64,000 bases of DNA from positions 9,939,658 to 10,003,657 of the forward strand of contig NW_022145601.1 of NCBI RefSeq assembly GCF_000002235.5. Reading direction: 5' to 3'. Positions within the stretch are counted from its first letter, which is position 1. The number at the start of each line of letters is the position of its first letter. The stretch is from Strongylocentrotus purpuratus (lineage: Eukaryota; Echinodermata; Echinoidea; Camarodonta; Strongylocentrotidae). Positions 29,729-38,712 of this stretch are shown here, piece after piece. The notes beneath the pieces were generated by a model. That model did no database searches and was not told the DNA's origin. It worked only from the letters and a program-made list of their open reading frames with translations. Position numbers and translations under genes: made by a program.

Positions 29729-32700
29729 CTATCTATTTCTCTTCTTCTTCTCTTTCTTCTTCTTCTTCTCTTTCTTCTTCTTCTTCTTCTATTTCTTCTT
29801 CTTCTTCTTCTTCTTCTTCTTCTTCTTCTTCTTCTTTTTCTTCTCTTTATTCTTCATCTTTTTCTCTTTCTTCTTCTTCTTCTTCGTCTTATCCTTGTTA
29901 TTTTTGCATTTTCATTGAGAATGTGCCCTTGCATATTTATGGTTGCAACGCCATTGCAATGGGCTATTAAAGCAACAACTATTCAAGTACAGAAGCAATT
30001 GATACAGGAGAAACACATGCTGAGAGGGACAATGGTTGTTATTATTGAAAGTATTATGACAGTATTGTACTTTCTTTAGTCGTAGGTGTTGAACTTTATA
30101 TGAAGAAAAAAACAACTCCTAACGGGTGGTTTTCATTAAAAAATTCTCCGAATGGCATACGCAGCAAGCGAGCAAGCAAGCGAGCAAGGTCGGAAACTAT
30201 TATGTCGATATTTCTTTTGAACCGAGTGCATATTTGCTTAGTGCAGACCATACAATAGAAACAGCCTCATTCCTTCACGGAACACACACAATAAACTGAC
30301 AGAATATGCCTATTATCAGCAGGGGAAAAAAATCAGATACATATTTATGTTAAGATGCGCTTAATTGATTTCCTCAAATGCCGTGTTATTCACTGTAGCT
30401 TCATGCTTTACACGTCAAGCACACACCTACAGGAACTGATTGCGTTGTAGCTGTATTTGTATTTACTCTGGATAACACGGTAATTCCACGATCGCTGTTA
30501 ATTGTCATCTCGTTTTGATGTTGCCAATCAAACTGTTGTTCTGTCCACTGTCGTGATCTGTTGAAGATCTGGGTGGGACAATATTTGGATTATATGTCAC
30601 TTTGCCGATTAATGGGCCTACATAATCGCCGAAGTTTTCGTCTCGATCTCAACTTGCTATTTTCGCACAGACCGCTGGCCGTTTGTCGTTTTTCAACTGG
30701 AAATTTTTCTCCATTTACCTTCATCGGTTTTCTCTGAATACTATCCAGGTTTCCAATTTTTATAGCAAAAAAGACTCGCAGTATTCAACTTCCCTTCACC
30801 ATTTTTCCTCAGGACAATTTCAGGAGGAGAATTTGATCTTTCCATCCGTAGCATCAAGTGTCTTCCAACTTCTTTTTGTGCCATCTTATTTATGTATTTG
30901 TTTGATTGCTGTCGTTTCATTTTTTAGATACGTTGTTCCCTTTCCAATATAGTTTCAGCGTGTATGTCTACAATGTCATGTATTACTAAGTCATACATTT
31001 AGGACAACCTGCTCATAAATATTCAGACCTACCCGTATTAATCCTGCATTGAATAATACAGTAATTAACCCGCTTAAAAACGCATATCTGAATGAATTTA
31101 CTGGTAACGTCACAAGTGTCATAAATTACACTTGATTCGGACAGAAATGCAGAACGCACCAAGTGCTCTTGAATATTTGTTATCTACGAAATTCAGTATC
31201 GTCTGTTAAGAACCAAAATGGCGTATATATGTCTTTTGTGTTTAATTCAACTAACAACATCGCGAATACTTTCAAGAAATTGTATTGCCAATAGATCTCA
31301 TATTCAGATTATCTAAATATGCTAATATGTCATTGTCGAGTTGGCGCATAGCAGGAGATGATACGAGAAGCTTTACATACTTAAATAGCCTTAGCTTTTT
31401 GTATTGGTAAAGGTGGTGCATGCATGGTGGTGTCTTTTTCCATCGCGTTTTATGTCGTTCCGGCTCTCAACAGACTGTATAATCTATACCATCTGCTTGG
31501 TGACAGAATGGCGTTAATCATGAGCAAAACGATTACACACCCATCTGGCTCCATACAACTGATATGATTTATCACCAACCTATGCATGCTATTGTCAATT
31601 CTGCCATTTTATGAATTCTATTGCTAAATTATGGTAGTATATTTTACATGTATTGTAATTTGTAAGTTTATTTGCCCTTTTTTGTTATGTTTATTTGCCC
31701 TTTTTTGTTATGTTTAATATGTAATTATTTATCATTGTATTTTGTTTGTTAAAGCGCTTAGAGACTTCGGTGGTAAGCGCTTTATAAGCACCGTTTTTAT
31801 TATTATTGTTAATAAATATGATTATTTATTATATTTTTACGTTTTTTTTACAGAGGGTGACGGGAACACAGTTACTGTGTGAGAGCAGAGAGGAAAGGAC
31901 GGAGTGGATGGATGCCATTGGTCAGAGGTGTAAGAAGTTCAACCGTGCAGACATGGAGGGAACGTCAGATCATAGAGGAAACAGTAAGTTTGGAGAAGGA
32001 ATATATATATATATATATATATACATGTAGATAGATAGAAATATACACAGACAAATAGATATATAGATAGATGGATAGGTAGGGAGATAGAGAGATAGAT
32101 AGATAGATAGACAGATATATATTTAGTTACAGATATAGATAGATCATGGACTCGTAGTAGGTCCATGGATAGATAGATAAATAGATAATGATATAAGTAG
32201 GAAGGTAGATATAAAGATAGATATAGGTAGGTAGATATAGATATATTTCATATTTTTTATTATAAAAAGGGTCAACCTTTATAATAGGATTATGTTTCCT
32301 TCCAGGTTGCAACCTATTCAGTTTATTTGATGTTCTTGTCAAATATGTTCTTAATGTGTATTTTATGTTATATAGCTGATTGTGATATGAAATGTTGTCT
32401 TTTTAACTGAATGAGATAAAGTTGAATTGAATTGAATAGAATATATATTTAGGTAGATAGGTGGATATATTTAGGTAGATATATATAGATAGATGTATGC
32501 CGTGGCGATACAGTCGTTTATACAGTTGCAAATTTCGGGGCACATCTGGCCCATGCTGACAGGGTAGACTTGCCCCTCGTGTGCCCCCACCAAATTCAAC
32601 CATATATAACACCATGTTTATAACTATATACATGAATATATGCCGTTATATATGGGGGTTACCCTGTCAATATCGTTTTGCTCTGCTGTTTTGATTTTTT

Positions 32701-35700
32701 AATGAATTTCTATGTTTTATGTTTCAGGGGAGAAGTTGACACCACTAATAACACGACTCAATTCAGAACCTAATGACAAACGGACACATCTCGGCGTTGA
32801 TACCAAGGGATCCGCTGTAAGTATATAATCCCAATCTCGGGTAGAGCGAGGGGAAAGACAGGGGAGGGGCGTCGAAACATATTCAGGATTGGGAGGGGGA
32901 CGCACTTATTTGAATAACATACGCTTTACAGAATATACCCAGGGAACACAAAACGTCCCTATAGGATTTTACTGATCTACTGATCTTGAAAAACAATCCT
33001 CGCAAGGCCTTCACTCTTCTTCTGGCAATGTCCCGGAACTACACACAGAAGGGAGTCCAGCCAAAAGGATTAATAGCCTTTGTTTATTACCCACGCTTCA
33101 GTTCAGACGAGGTCAGAGACTAAAATAGAAAGTACTGGTCACTTGCTGGTATTTACCATCAAACTATAACTAATTCTGTTCTTGACCGCTGAAAAATATA
33201 CCTTTCACAGAAAGCAAACATCCACATAGGTCATATCAAGAAGACGGCTTGGTAAAACTATTGCCTTGAAGTTTGTTACTTGATAAAATGTTATTTATTC
33301 ATATGACTGAATAATTGATTATTTTTTTATATTCATTCATTCATCTAAAATTAATTGATTTAGTCATCTACGATTTTTTTGAATTATTCATTCATATATA
33401 ATTAATTCATTCATATATTAATTAATTTATTCATTAATATATGGATCCATACATTTTTTTGACTTATCATTCATATATTACTTAGTTTATTCATTTATTC
33501 ATTAATTTATTCATCTATTCATTAACTTATTCATCTATTCATTAGTTTATTCATCTATTCATTAATTTATTCATTAATTTATCAATTTATTTATGTATTC
33601 ATTTTGTAGTCATCGTCAGATCTCTCTGACGGCTCACCTATCATGGAGCGCAAGAAGCAGTACATCGAGGACAAGTACGAGCGGGTGAAGGAGGCCCAGG
33701 AGATGGAGATGCTTCGAATGAACACCATCCTCAACCAACGCAGGATGTCTGCAGACGTCAAGATTGACGCAGTCGAGAAGAAACTACTCCAGCAACGCAA
33801 GCAGAGGAAACGCAAGAAAAACTCTAGAGGTAAGAGATGTTTTGGACACCATCTTGGTTTTGCGGAAAACGCTCAAGGAGGATTTATGAGGACTTTTAGT
33901 ATGTTATTCTAGACATATTCCTGGACCTACCCTGAAAAAAATCAACTTGTTATGAGCAATGTCCATTTTAAAACTAATGCTCTTGGCCTCCTAGTAAGAG
34001 ATGTTGTTTATCGATTGGTTGAGCACTTGACAGGAGGTGCGAAGGTCGTGGGTTCGAGCCTCGGAGCGGCACTCGTATCCTTTGGCAACTTGCTAATCTA
34101 CATCCAGTTTTTAATCATTGAATGAGGAGGCGCGATAGCCCAGTCGGTAGAGCAGTGGTCTCGTAATCCGGTGATCCGGTGACCCAGGTTCGAAACCAAG
34201 TCGACCCCCTAGTGCCCTTTGGTAAGGCATTAATCCTCATTACCAGGTCCCTCGGAGAGGACCTAAAGCCATTGGCCGTCTGGTTGCTTACTAACAAGCA
34301 TTTATGCTTTCTTAGCAGTCAGGTAAAATAACCACCACTCACAATCACTGAAATCGGTAGCCTAGCTATATCCGGTGTAATATTGGAGCCCCTCGAGCAC
34401 CATGCATGGTAGCAGAGTGATATGAAAATATCCAATAATATTATTGTTAGTGTATTTGAAGGACTATCCAACCTTAGATGCTTTGAAAAATATTAGAAAT
34501 GTAGGGAAACACCAAGGTGAATGTTTGAATGAAATAGGATCAACAAGTTAAAAGAAAGTTTTGGAATTTTGAAAGTTGTCATCACTACGTATATATGGAT
34601 TTTAAATTTACGAATTTGTTTCTGTGGGGGAGTTTCAGACAACTCCCGATTTCGGTCAGTAGGATGAACGTATACAAATATCTTACATATGCCTAGATTA
34701 ATCAATGATTCTTTTGTTTATACAGGAGATTCTTTAGACGAGGAGGGAGAGCTTCTTGAAGATCAATTGGAACAGCTGAAGACACGCTATGGAGAAATCA
34801 ACAAGGAATCGCAGGAGACAAATCTTAAACAAGAAGAACGGCTCAAGGCCATCGAGAACAAGAAGGACGTCGAGTTCAAGATTCTAGAACACGAGCGTAA
34901 ACTCCAGAAGCATAAGAAGGCTGCTCAACAAGCTCTTCAGCAGATCGTCAAAGGCATATCTTCCATCACCCCGCCTGCCGTTGGTGGCGGTAGACCACGG
35001 TTTGATCTCATATCGGAGGAAGCGGAGGACGAATCAGAAGAGAGGAAACTGTCGGTGGCGAGTTCTGTTGGGATCAGCTCAAGCGACAGCATGGGCAGCC
35101 TCTGTGACCCAAGGAAATGTGTGGACAGTGAGGTGGTTGTTCCGGTTAAGTCTTCTGCATCTAAGGCTCTAGCACCCATGACCAGACGGCACGCTGTACA
35201 CAATCCTCCCAGGAGGATTTCCACAGAGAGCAGCACCGATTCCTCGTCTAGTATGGACAGTCCCGATGTGGCCAGGCATGACTTCAACCTGGTGGATGAA
35301 TTCACCAAGTCCTTCCCAGTTTTTGAAGGCACATTGGAGCAAGGATCGAGGGATAAATCAAAGTCTTTTGATTCAGGCATCGCAGACGAGGTTGATATCA
35401 ATTCCAACAAATCATCGACTACAACGACGACGACAACGATTCAGACGAATGTCAACGGTAATGTGAACGACAATGAGATGTTGAATCAAAATGTGCCTTC
35501 CGGGAAACACATCAGAACGGAGATCAGTGAGGATGTTCTCAGAGATATTGAGGTAAGCTGATAATCATCACTCGTTGGCTTCCCAAGTCAGAAAGAATGA
35601 TTGAAAAACGGTTTGGAAGTTTAAAATATTTTGGTAAAGAAAAGATGTTGATGCAACCGGCAATATACCGCTATAAAACCTACATTTCTAAAACTGAAAA

Positions 35701-36211
35701 CAACAAAACATCAACAACCAATACTGTCGTTTTCATGCCTACAATACTTTCAAATATTGAGAGGTAATGATTTCACGATGAAAACAAGTCTGTCTACTAC
35801 AGATTGGTTATATCTCTATAGAACTGAGGCTACTGTCACTTCGAGCTATATGAACCAACGCAAGATTATATCACAGAGGATATGTTTCTTATTACTCCGG
35901 TTACCCACATTGTGAATGTTTCAAATTTCAGTGTCAAGTAATTAATTTTCAATGTATTTTAAAGATAGGGCTACACTTCTGATTTTTTAAATGTTTAGTA
36001 ATTAATTGTCAACATATTTTAAAGATTAAGCTGACACCCCTGATTTTTACAACATATATTGAGCATATTATTGCTGAAAGTAATTTCAATGAAACTTGCG
36101 TTATCAATGTCTACTGTATTTTAACATCTCTTTCTATTGCTTTCTGTCTTCCTACAGGAATTCGAGCTCATGGCGCGACGTGCCCTTGAAGAAGCCAGCT
36201 GGATGGTCTGA
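1597..36211 (+). CDS. Gene 1: three-PH-domain, coiled-coil protein (8 coding exons)
   Basis: Coding exons are 1728-3512, 23620-23843, 27103-27271, 31854-31983, 32728-32816, 33610-33829, 34726-35552 and 36158-36211. All junctions are GT/AG and the phases agree, giving 1165 residues. Seen: a PH-like fold at residues about 14-115 (ends with the usual tryptophan helix, DDFRTWHRALTG), a second at about 368-480 (LARKWYGHLEDIL) and a third at about 652-757 (starts TGYLEVKKSGSWKRCW, ends ERTEWMDAIGQR). A highly charged helical region follows at about 811-950, then a Ser/Thr-rich tail ending ALEEASWMV. Known: PH domains bind phosphoinositides or proteins at membranes and the actin cortex. Inferred: a cytosolic scaffold. 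PH plus C-terminal coiled coil recalls AFAP1-type adaptors, but I see no diagnostic match and three PH domains do not fit that family. The 131 bases before the ATG are 5' UTR after a splice acceptor (TTCTAACACAG at 1596), so at least one upstream non-coding exon probably exists. Confidence 0.85.
1728..3512 (+). CDS. Gene 1 exon 1: start codon, PH domains 1 and 2
   Basis: A 595-codon coding exon. The ATG has a purine at -3 and G at +4 (AAAATGG), and there is an in-frame stop shortly upstream in the UTR. It opens MADLDIEELHTPTREWKGWI and carries PH1. A Ser/Thr-rich linker follows (residues about 120-360) with phospho-site-like runs such as SGKSESSDSLSDSGQSN. PH2 is next, then an acidic C-terminal stretch (FDDDDGEAFIEITMEDVMRSK). 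It ends in phase 0 at AAAG|GTGAGC. The open frame continues to 3953, but only through a low-complexity AGT repeat in the intron, so the splice donor is preferred. GC content is visibly higher than in the flanking introns. Confidence 0.92.
3588..3702. repeat. (AGT)n trinucleotide microsatellite
   Basis: AGT repeat with GGT and AGA interruptions, starting 75 bases after the exon 1 donor. It extends the exon 1 reading frame artificially. Confidence 0.95.
5230..5450. repeat. (CT)n microsatellite with C-runs
   Basis: CT dinucleotide tract interrupted by three runs of about 10-15 C. Confidence 0.97.
5819..6121. mobile_element. Family-A MITE (copy 1)
   Basis: About 300 bp bounded by inverted repeats: GTTTCACAAAGATCCTAA on the left and TTAGTATCTTTGTGAAC on the right, each extended by AACTTAxxxCTAAGTTGGA. 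The interior contains GGAGATTTCATGTTCTTGAT, shared with copies at 15650, 55373 and 57297. It has no coding capacity, so it is a non-autonomous DNA element. Confidence 0.88.
6391..6560. repeat. 82-bp tandem duplication
   Basis: Units start at 6391 and 6473, both GACACATTT then GTTTTTA and ATATGGCAAAAAGG, ending near CTAGATG. The copies are diverged. Confidence 0.85.
7627..7675. repeat. (GA)n microsatellite
   Basis: About 24 GA units lying just upstream of the 7685-7760 hairpin. Confidence 0.97.
7685..7760. repeat. Near-perfect hairpin
   Basis: Arm 7685-7709 and arm 7737-7760 are complementary over 24 bases with one bulged base (GGCCAAGGGCGTCGGTC pairs perfectly). The loop is 27 nt. No second copy was seen in the window. 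Confidence 0.9.
9523..9660. repeat. (TC)n-rich microsatellite
   Basis: Pure TC at 9523-9562, then an imperfect CTCC/CTTC tract. Confidence 0.95.
10320..10530. repeat. (CT)n and (CTT)n compound microsatellite
   Basis: CT tract, then about 80 bases of pure CTT, then CCT/CTT interruptions. Confidence 0.96.
12541..13040. repeat. Degenerate ~145-bp tandem repeat (3-4 copies)
   Basis: Recurring landmarks TTGCGGAGT, ATCCAG-GG-TATTGCGGA, AAACAAGGAAAGCT and TTTGATG. Units start near 12561, 12700 and 12850, with a remnant near 13024. Confidence 0.8.
15650..15946. mobile_element. Family-A MITE (copy 2)
   Basis: Begins GGTGTTTCACAAAGATCCTA and ends TAGGATCTTTGTGAAACACC. These termini are nearly perfect inverted repeats, and the interior is in the same orientation as copy 1. 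Confidence 0.92.
17847..18096. repeat. 140-bp tandem duplication
   Basis: Units start at 17847 and 17987 with GTGCTTTTGACxA, then TTTTAAxxGCGATCT and GAAGATTTGA-GAGTxxGTTACTTG. Confidence 0.85.
18703..18763. repeat. (GA)n microsatellite
   Basis: About 30 uninterrupted GA units. Confidence 0.98.
19085..19240 (-). mobile_element. Truncated tRNA-derived SINE
   Basis: Shares the reverse-strand landmarks of the SINE at 51407-51671: CTTGAC/GGTTxT near the head, ATGGCAAGACACTAATCCAC and CCACCCAGGTGTCAATGGGT. It lacks the AT-rich tail. Confidence 0.7.
19375..19515. repeat. C- and CT-rich low-complexity tract
   Basis: CCCCT and CT repeats with C-homopolymers. A G-run lies at 19261-19272. Confidence 0.9.
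22036..22200. repeat. (ATTT)n/(ATTC)n microsatellite
   Basis: Imperfect tetranucleotide repeat, mostly TTTA with TTCA interruptions. Confidence 0.9.
23396..23532. repeat. (ATC)n trinucleotide tract
   Basis: TCA/TCG repeat ending about 90 bases before the exon 2 acceptor of gene 1. Confidence 0.93.
23620..23843 (+). CDS. Gene 1 exon 2: linker and start of PH domain 3
   Basis: The acceptor is a strong pyrimidine tract with GCATCACAG. The exon begins SNLGDRAVSRSMDDIGMTS in phase 0 and ends ...KKSGSWKR across the junction AAAAG|GTAATG (phase 2). The segment TKRHKRTVP is basic. The last 20 residues are the first beta strands of PH3 (TGYLEVKKSGSWKR). Confidence 0.9.
23844..27102 (+). other. Gene 1 intron 2
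   Basis: Non-coding. It holds a 200-bp MITE next to the donor (23871-24070), a B-box-like tRNA remnant near 24130-24160, a C-run at 25520 and an AATATT repeat at 26139-26175. Nothing else is recognised. Confidence 0.75.
23871..24070. mobile_element. Family-C MITE (copy 1), 28 bp after exon 2
   Basis: Left end AACACGAGGCGTTATTT and right end AAATAACGCCTCGTGT are inverted repeats. The interior CACCACATGAG also occurs inverted in the element at 37291-37522, so these are two copies in opposite orientation. Confidence 0.8.
27103..27271 (+). CDS. Gene 1 exon 3: PH domain 3 core
   Basis: The acceptor CCGCTCAG follows a pyrimidine-rich tract, and the donor is CACCCG|GTGAGT. The first base completes the Arg codon split with exon 2. 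It reads CWSLLTEDRLYIYRKP and then acidic and Ser-rich loops to FAFQMYHP. This matches the PH beta3-beta6 pattern (R/K-x-W-x-x-L followed by L-x-x-Y). It ends in phase 0. Confidence 0.92.
29680..29890. repeat. (CT)n and (CTT)n composite microsatellite
   Basis: CT tract to 29720, short TA tract, then CTT units with ATT and TTT interruptions. Confidence 0.95.
31660..31815 (+). mobile_element. Retroelement 3' tail fragment
   Basis: Contains a 25-bp direct duplication (TTTATTTGCCCTTTTTTGTT twice), then AAAGCGCTTAGAGACTTCGG, AAGCGCTTTATAAGCACC and an ATT repeat. This pattern is typical of SINE/LINE 3' ends in marine invertebrates. It ends about 40 bases before the exon 4 acceptor. Confidence 0.6.
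31854..31983 (+). CDS. Gene 1 exon 4: end of PH domain 3
   Basis: The acceptor is a T-run with ACAG, and the donor is AACA|GTAAGT (phase 1). It reads RVTGTQLLCESREERTEWMD and then AIGQRCKKFN. This is the last strand and the C-terminal amphipathic helix of PH3, with its near-invariant Trp. A (TA)n and GATA-type microsatellite starts about 18 bases after the donor. Confidence 0.92.
31998..32245. repeat. (TA)n and (GATA)n compound microsatellite
   Basis: TA run at 32002-32022, then imperfect AGAT/AGGT repeats to 32245. A remnant lies at 32440-32495. Confidence 0.93.
32728..32816 (+). CDS. Gene 1 exon 5: short linker exon
   Basis: The acceptor is TTTATGTTTCAG and the donor GCT|GTAAGT. The two leading bases complete an Arg codon split with exon 4 (phase 1), and the exon ends in phase 0. 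It encodes 29 further residues beginning EKLTPLITRLNSEPNDKRTH. No domain is recognised. The phase match at both ends and the strong sites support it. Confidence 0.85.
33290..33605. repeat. ATTCATT-type tandem repeat up to exon 6
   Basis: Repeated TTCATTAATTTATTCAT/CTATTCATTA units of about 12-16 bp continue to five bases before the exon 6 acceptor. Confidence 0.88.
33610..33829 (+). CDS. Gene 1 exon 6: basic coiled coil
   Basis: It reads SSSDLSDGSPIMERKKQYIE and continues with a highly charged helix-forming sequence (DKYERVKEAQEMEMLRMNTI) to KKLLQQRKQRKRKKNSR. The C-terminal basic cluster could act as a nuclear localisation or lipid-binding patch (inference). The donor is AGAG|GTAAGA, phase 1. 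The acceptor (TTTTGTAG) sits at the end of an ATTCATT-type tandem repeat and has a poor pyrimidine tract. Confidence 0.9.
33985..34095 (+). mobile_element. Partial tRNA-like SINE head
   Basis: B-box-like GTGGGTTCGAGCCTCGG at about 34049, preceded by GATTGGTTGAGCACTTGAC as a weak A box. The body is not recognised. Confidence 0.45.
34123..34450 (+). mobile_element. tRNA-derived SINE in gene 1 intron 6
   Basis: A-box-like TAGCCCAGTCGGTAGAGCAG and B box GGTTCGAAACC are spaced as in a tRNA. An unrelated body follows (CTCGGAGAGGACCTAAAGCC) and an AT-rich tail (ATAATATTATTG). It is not a functional tRNA: no paired acceptor stem is seen. The 3' limit is approximate. Confidence 0.75.
34726..35552 (+). 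CDS. Gene 1 exon 7: second coiled coil and Ser/Thr-rich tail
   Basis: The acceptor is TTTATACAG and the donor GAG|GTAAGC, phase 0. The first 80 residues form a coiled coil (GELLEDQLEQLKTRYGEINK onward to HERKLQKHKKAAQQALQQIV). Then comes a long disordered region with repeated serine clusters (KLSVASSVGISSSDSMGS; ISTESSTDSSSSMDS; KSKSFDSGIADEVD) and a short Thr run. These are typical of phosphorylated regions, but no site is proven. Confidence 0.92.
35935..36056. repeat. ~65-bp tandem duplication before exon 8
   Basis: AGTAATTAATTxTCAAxxTA followed by TTTTAAAGAT and CTGATTTTT occurs twice (35937 and 35999) in gene 1 intron 7. Confidence 0.85.
36158..36211 (+). CDS. Gene 1 exon 8: C-terminus and stop
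   Basis: The acceptor is CTTCCTACAG. The exon encodes EFELMARRALEEASWMV and then TGA at 36209-36211. It follows exon 7 in phase 0, so the protein end reads VLRDIE-EFELMARRALEEA, one continuous amphipathic helix. That continuity supports the join. Confidence 0.85.
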   Translation, partial: EFELMARRALEEASWMV

Positions 36212-37031
36212 GAAGGAATCATGGTCTTCTTCCTCAAACAACTCAACCAAATAAACAGCTCAAGTAACAGTAATTTGTCAAACAGTAACAGCTTTAATCA
36301 CCGGACTGCCTATCGCCCAACACGTTGGAACATTTCTTGCAATGAGCGTCGGGTATACAGGAACAAAATGTGTGCTCAGAAGTTTGAAAGACAGAACAGT
36401 CATTTGTCTTCCTTCATTGGATCTTCCAGGGAAATTGAACGTGTGCGACGCCCTCTACGAGTATGACCAAACGCTGAACGACATGATTTTTAAAAATATC
36501 TAGTCGAAACACATGGGTGCGATATTCAGAATTTATCTTCTCAAAATTGGTTGGACTACACTGTACTAATGAGAGTTTACACCTTTCTCAAACTAATATT
36601 TATGTCATTTGAGACATAGAGCACGATGCTTTGGTTTGACTCTGCCATGTTTCGGATCCGACTAAAGGGACGCTGGTTTGTGTGTGTTTTAATGATTATG
36701 CTTCCTCGCACAAAAATGACTACAGAGGGCGATGAAAAGCGAAGTTATATAAATGTATGCCTCGAGGCTTAAAAGATATACAAACAGCTTTCCGTAGTAA
36801 GAGAATTTAAAATAAATTGCTTTCTATTTTGCCGATGTCTAGAAGAAAAACAATTTAACACGCACAAAATCCAGACGATAAACGGGTTCGCACTGTTTAC
36901 ATGGTTTTGGCTCATGGAACTTCTCAATACTTTCATAGCATATTATTTATCTTTCAAAATTAAGGATACACTGAGTTAATACTTTTGAAGAACATTTTCC
37001 TAGCAGTGAAGTACATTATATTGCTAATAAA
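36212..37031 (+). other. Gene 1 probable 3' UTR with AATAAA candidates
   Basis: Sequence after the stop has no coding signal. AATAAA hexamers occur at 36811-36816 and 37026-37031. Either could be the polyadenylation signal, but no cleavage site can be proven from sequence alone. Confidence 0.4.
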
Positions 37032-37290
37032 TGGTGTTACGATAAGTACAAAGAATCATGTTAAGAAAACGTTTGAGTAAAGGCTCACTTGACGTCCTGA
37101 CTATTTGTCAATATTTCGATGGTTAAATCATAACGAACTATTAATGAAGAACAAAAAAAAACATTGTCGCGACGTTACTGTCTGTATATTGTTATGTTTA
37201 GTAATTAAATGTACTTTAAATCTCCGTATGATATTGTCAAATAAGATGATTGAAGTGGGAGATAATGTGAGATACTTTGATGTACGCTGG

Positions 37291-37522
37291 TTGCACACGA
37301 GGCGTCGATACAATTGCGTCTTGACATGCGCTAAGCGAGCCCGTGAAGGCAATTAGCTCATACGCTAATAATTCAAATGGACGCTTACAATGTTCATTTG
37401 CAGTTACATTGAATATGACATCACTCTCATGTGGTGTGTCAAGACCGCGTAAGTCTCTGACGCAGCATTGCATCAGCAAAATGACGCAGCGTTGCATCAG
37501 GAAATTAACGCATCGTGTGCAA
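37291..37522. mobile_element. Family-C MITE (copy 2)
   Basis: Ends TTGCACACGAGGCGT and ACGCATCGTGTGCAA form inverted repeats, continued by a GACGCAG motif inside. It is opposite in orientation to copy 1. Confidence 0.82.
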
Positions 37523-38498
37523 CAAGTATTTGTTTTAAAGGAAAGGAAAGTCTGGCTGGACCAGACTGTATGCAATGTTTCTTAACTGAAAAGTATAAAC
37601 AATTATTTATATTTCTCTGTACCGTATACGTCGGGTCTTTTATACATTTTCATGTTTTGTTTGGTGTTTGTTTTACATTTGTTTAAAGCTTACGTCATAC
37701 ACTGCTCAGTTGCAAGGCGGGTACTCAGAAGTCAAATGTGCTGCATGACTATTGTCATATCTAATTTCCACTTTTTATTTTGGGAAAGGGGTTGAAAATA
37801 ATAGATGGATGAAATTTGAGAGAACAAGGCCGAAGGTTTAGAGGGAATTTGCCTTTCTCCTCTCTTTGTCTCTTTCAGGGATTTTTCCCACTTTTTATTT
37901 TCTTACTCGATTTTTATTCTAAATTTGCCTTTCTTACGTTTACCGGTTTTTTATATTCATATCTAAAATCTATTATGTTTTTGATCATATCTATATCATG
38001 TATGGCCCTATATATTACCTATTTGTATATTGTTGTAATGAATTTAATTGACCCGACATGGTCACGTCAACTGCTACGATGGAATTTGATAATGAAAACC
38101 ATGAAGAAATGATAATAAAAACATTACAAAATAAGTCATTATAAGTCTTTTTTTTCTTCTCTTCTTTGTGTGCTGGGTCGTCATTCATTATTGCCATATG
38201 TTTATTTATTTATTTTTAATTTTTAGGGGGAACCTTCTGAATCTTAAGAAAATAGTAGCGCTGAAAAATTGAACTTGACTCAGATTTTCTGGTGAAAACA
38301 AAAGTAAAAACAAAAGCATTTTTTTTAAAGTCTAGGCCGACTATCTCCATATAACTGCCCCGAATACCAAGTTCCCCTGGGACAGTTAACACCAGGCTAC
38401 TACCCGCTAATGTGACAATGCATATTACGTTAGGGTTTAACCTTTCCCCTCAATGCTAACCGCTCATTGTTATGTAGATTAAAGAATTGGTTTGAATG

Positions 38499-38712
38499 CA
38501 CTATGAATATGACGAACAAAGAAAGCGGACAAAATATACAGTTCCTCAGGTAGACAAAGGAACATCCCTTCACTGCTATTATGTAAAAAGGTGAATATGC
38601 ATGTGACACCTGTTCTACACATTTTTAAATAATAGCAGTGAAGGGATGTTCCTTTGTGTACCTGAGGAACTGTATATTTTGTCCGCTTTCATTGTCAGTC
38701 ATGTTCATAGTG
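38499..38712. mobile_element. Family-D foldback element (copy 1, 214 bp)
   Basis: Almost entirely two arms of about 90 bases. Starts CACTATGAATATGAC and ends GTCATGTTCATAGTG, with GTTCCTCAGGTAGACAAAGG on one arm and its near-complement on the other. The loop is short. It is nearly identical to 61166-61379. Confidence 0.95.

Larger units (their letters stand above)
27272..31853 (+). other. Gene 1 intron 3
   Basis: Non-coding. It holds a GA-rich tract near 27405-27500, a CT/CTT composite microsatellite at 29660-29890 and a retroelement 3' tail at 31660-31815. No exon-like frame was recognised. Confidence 0.75.

Noticed and set aside
34123..34205. tRNA gene on the + strand
   Set aside because: A and B boxes are present, but no acceptor stem pairing. 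It is joined to a SINE body and tail.
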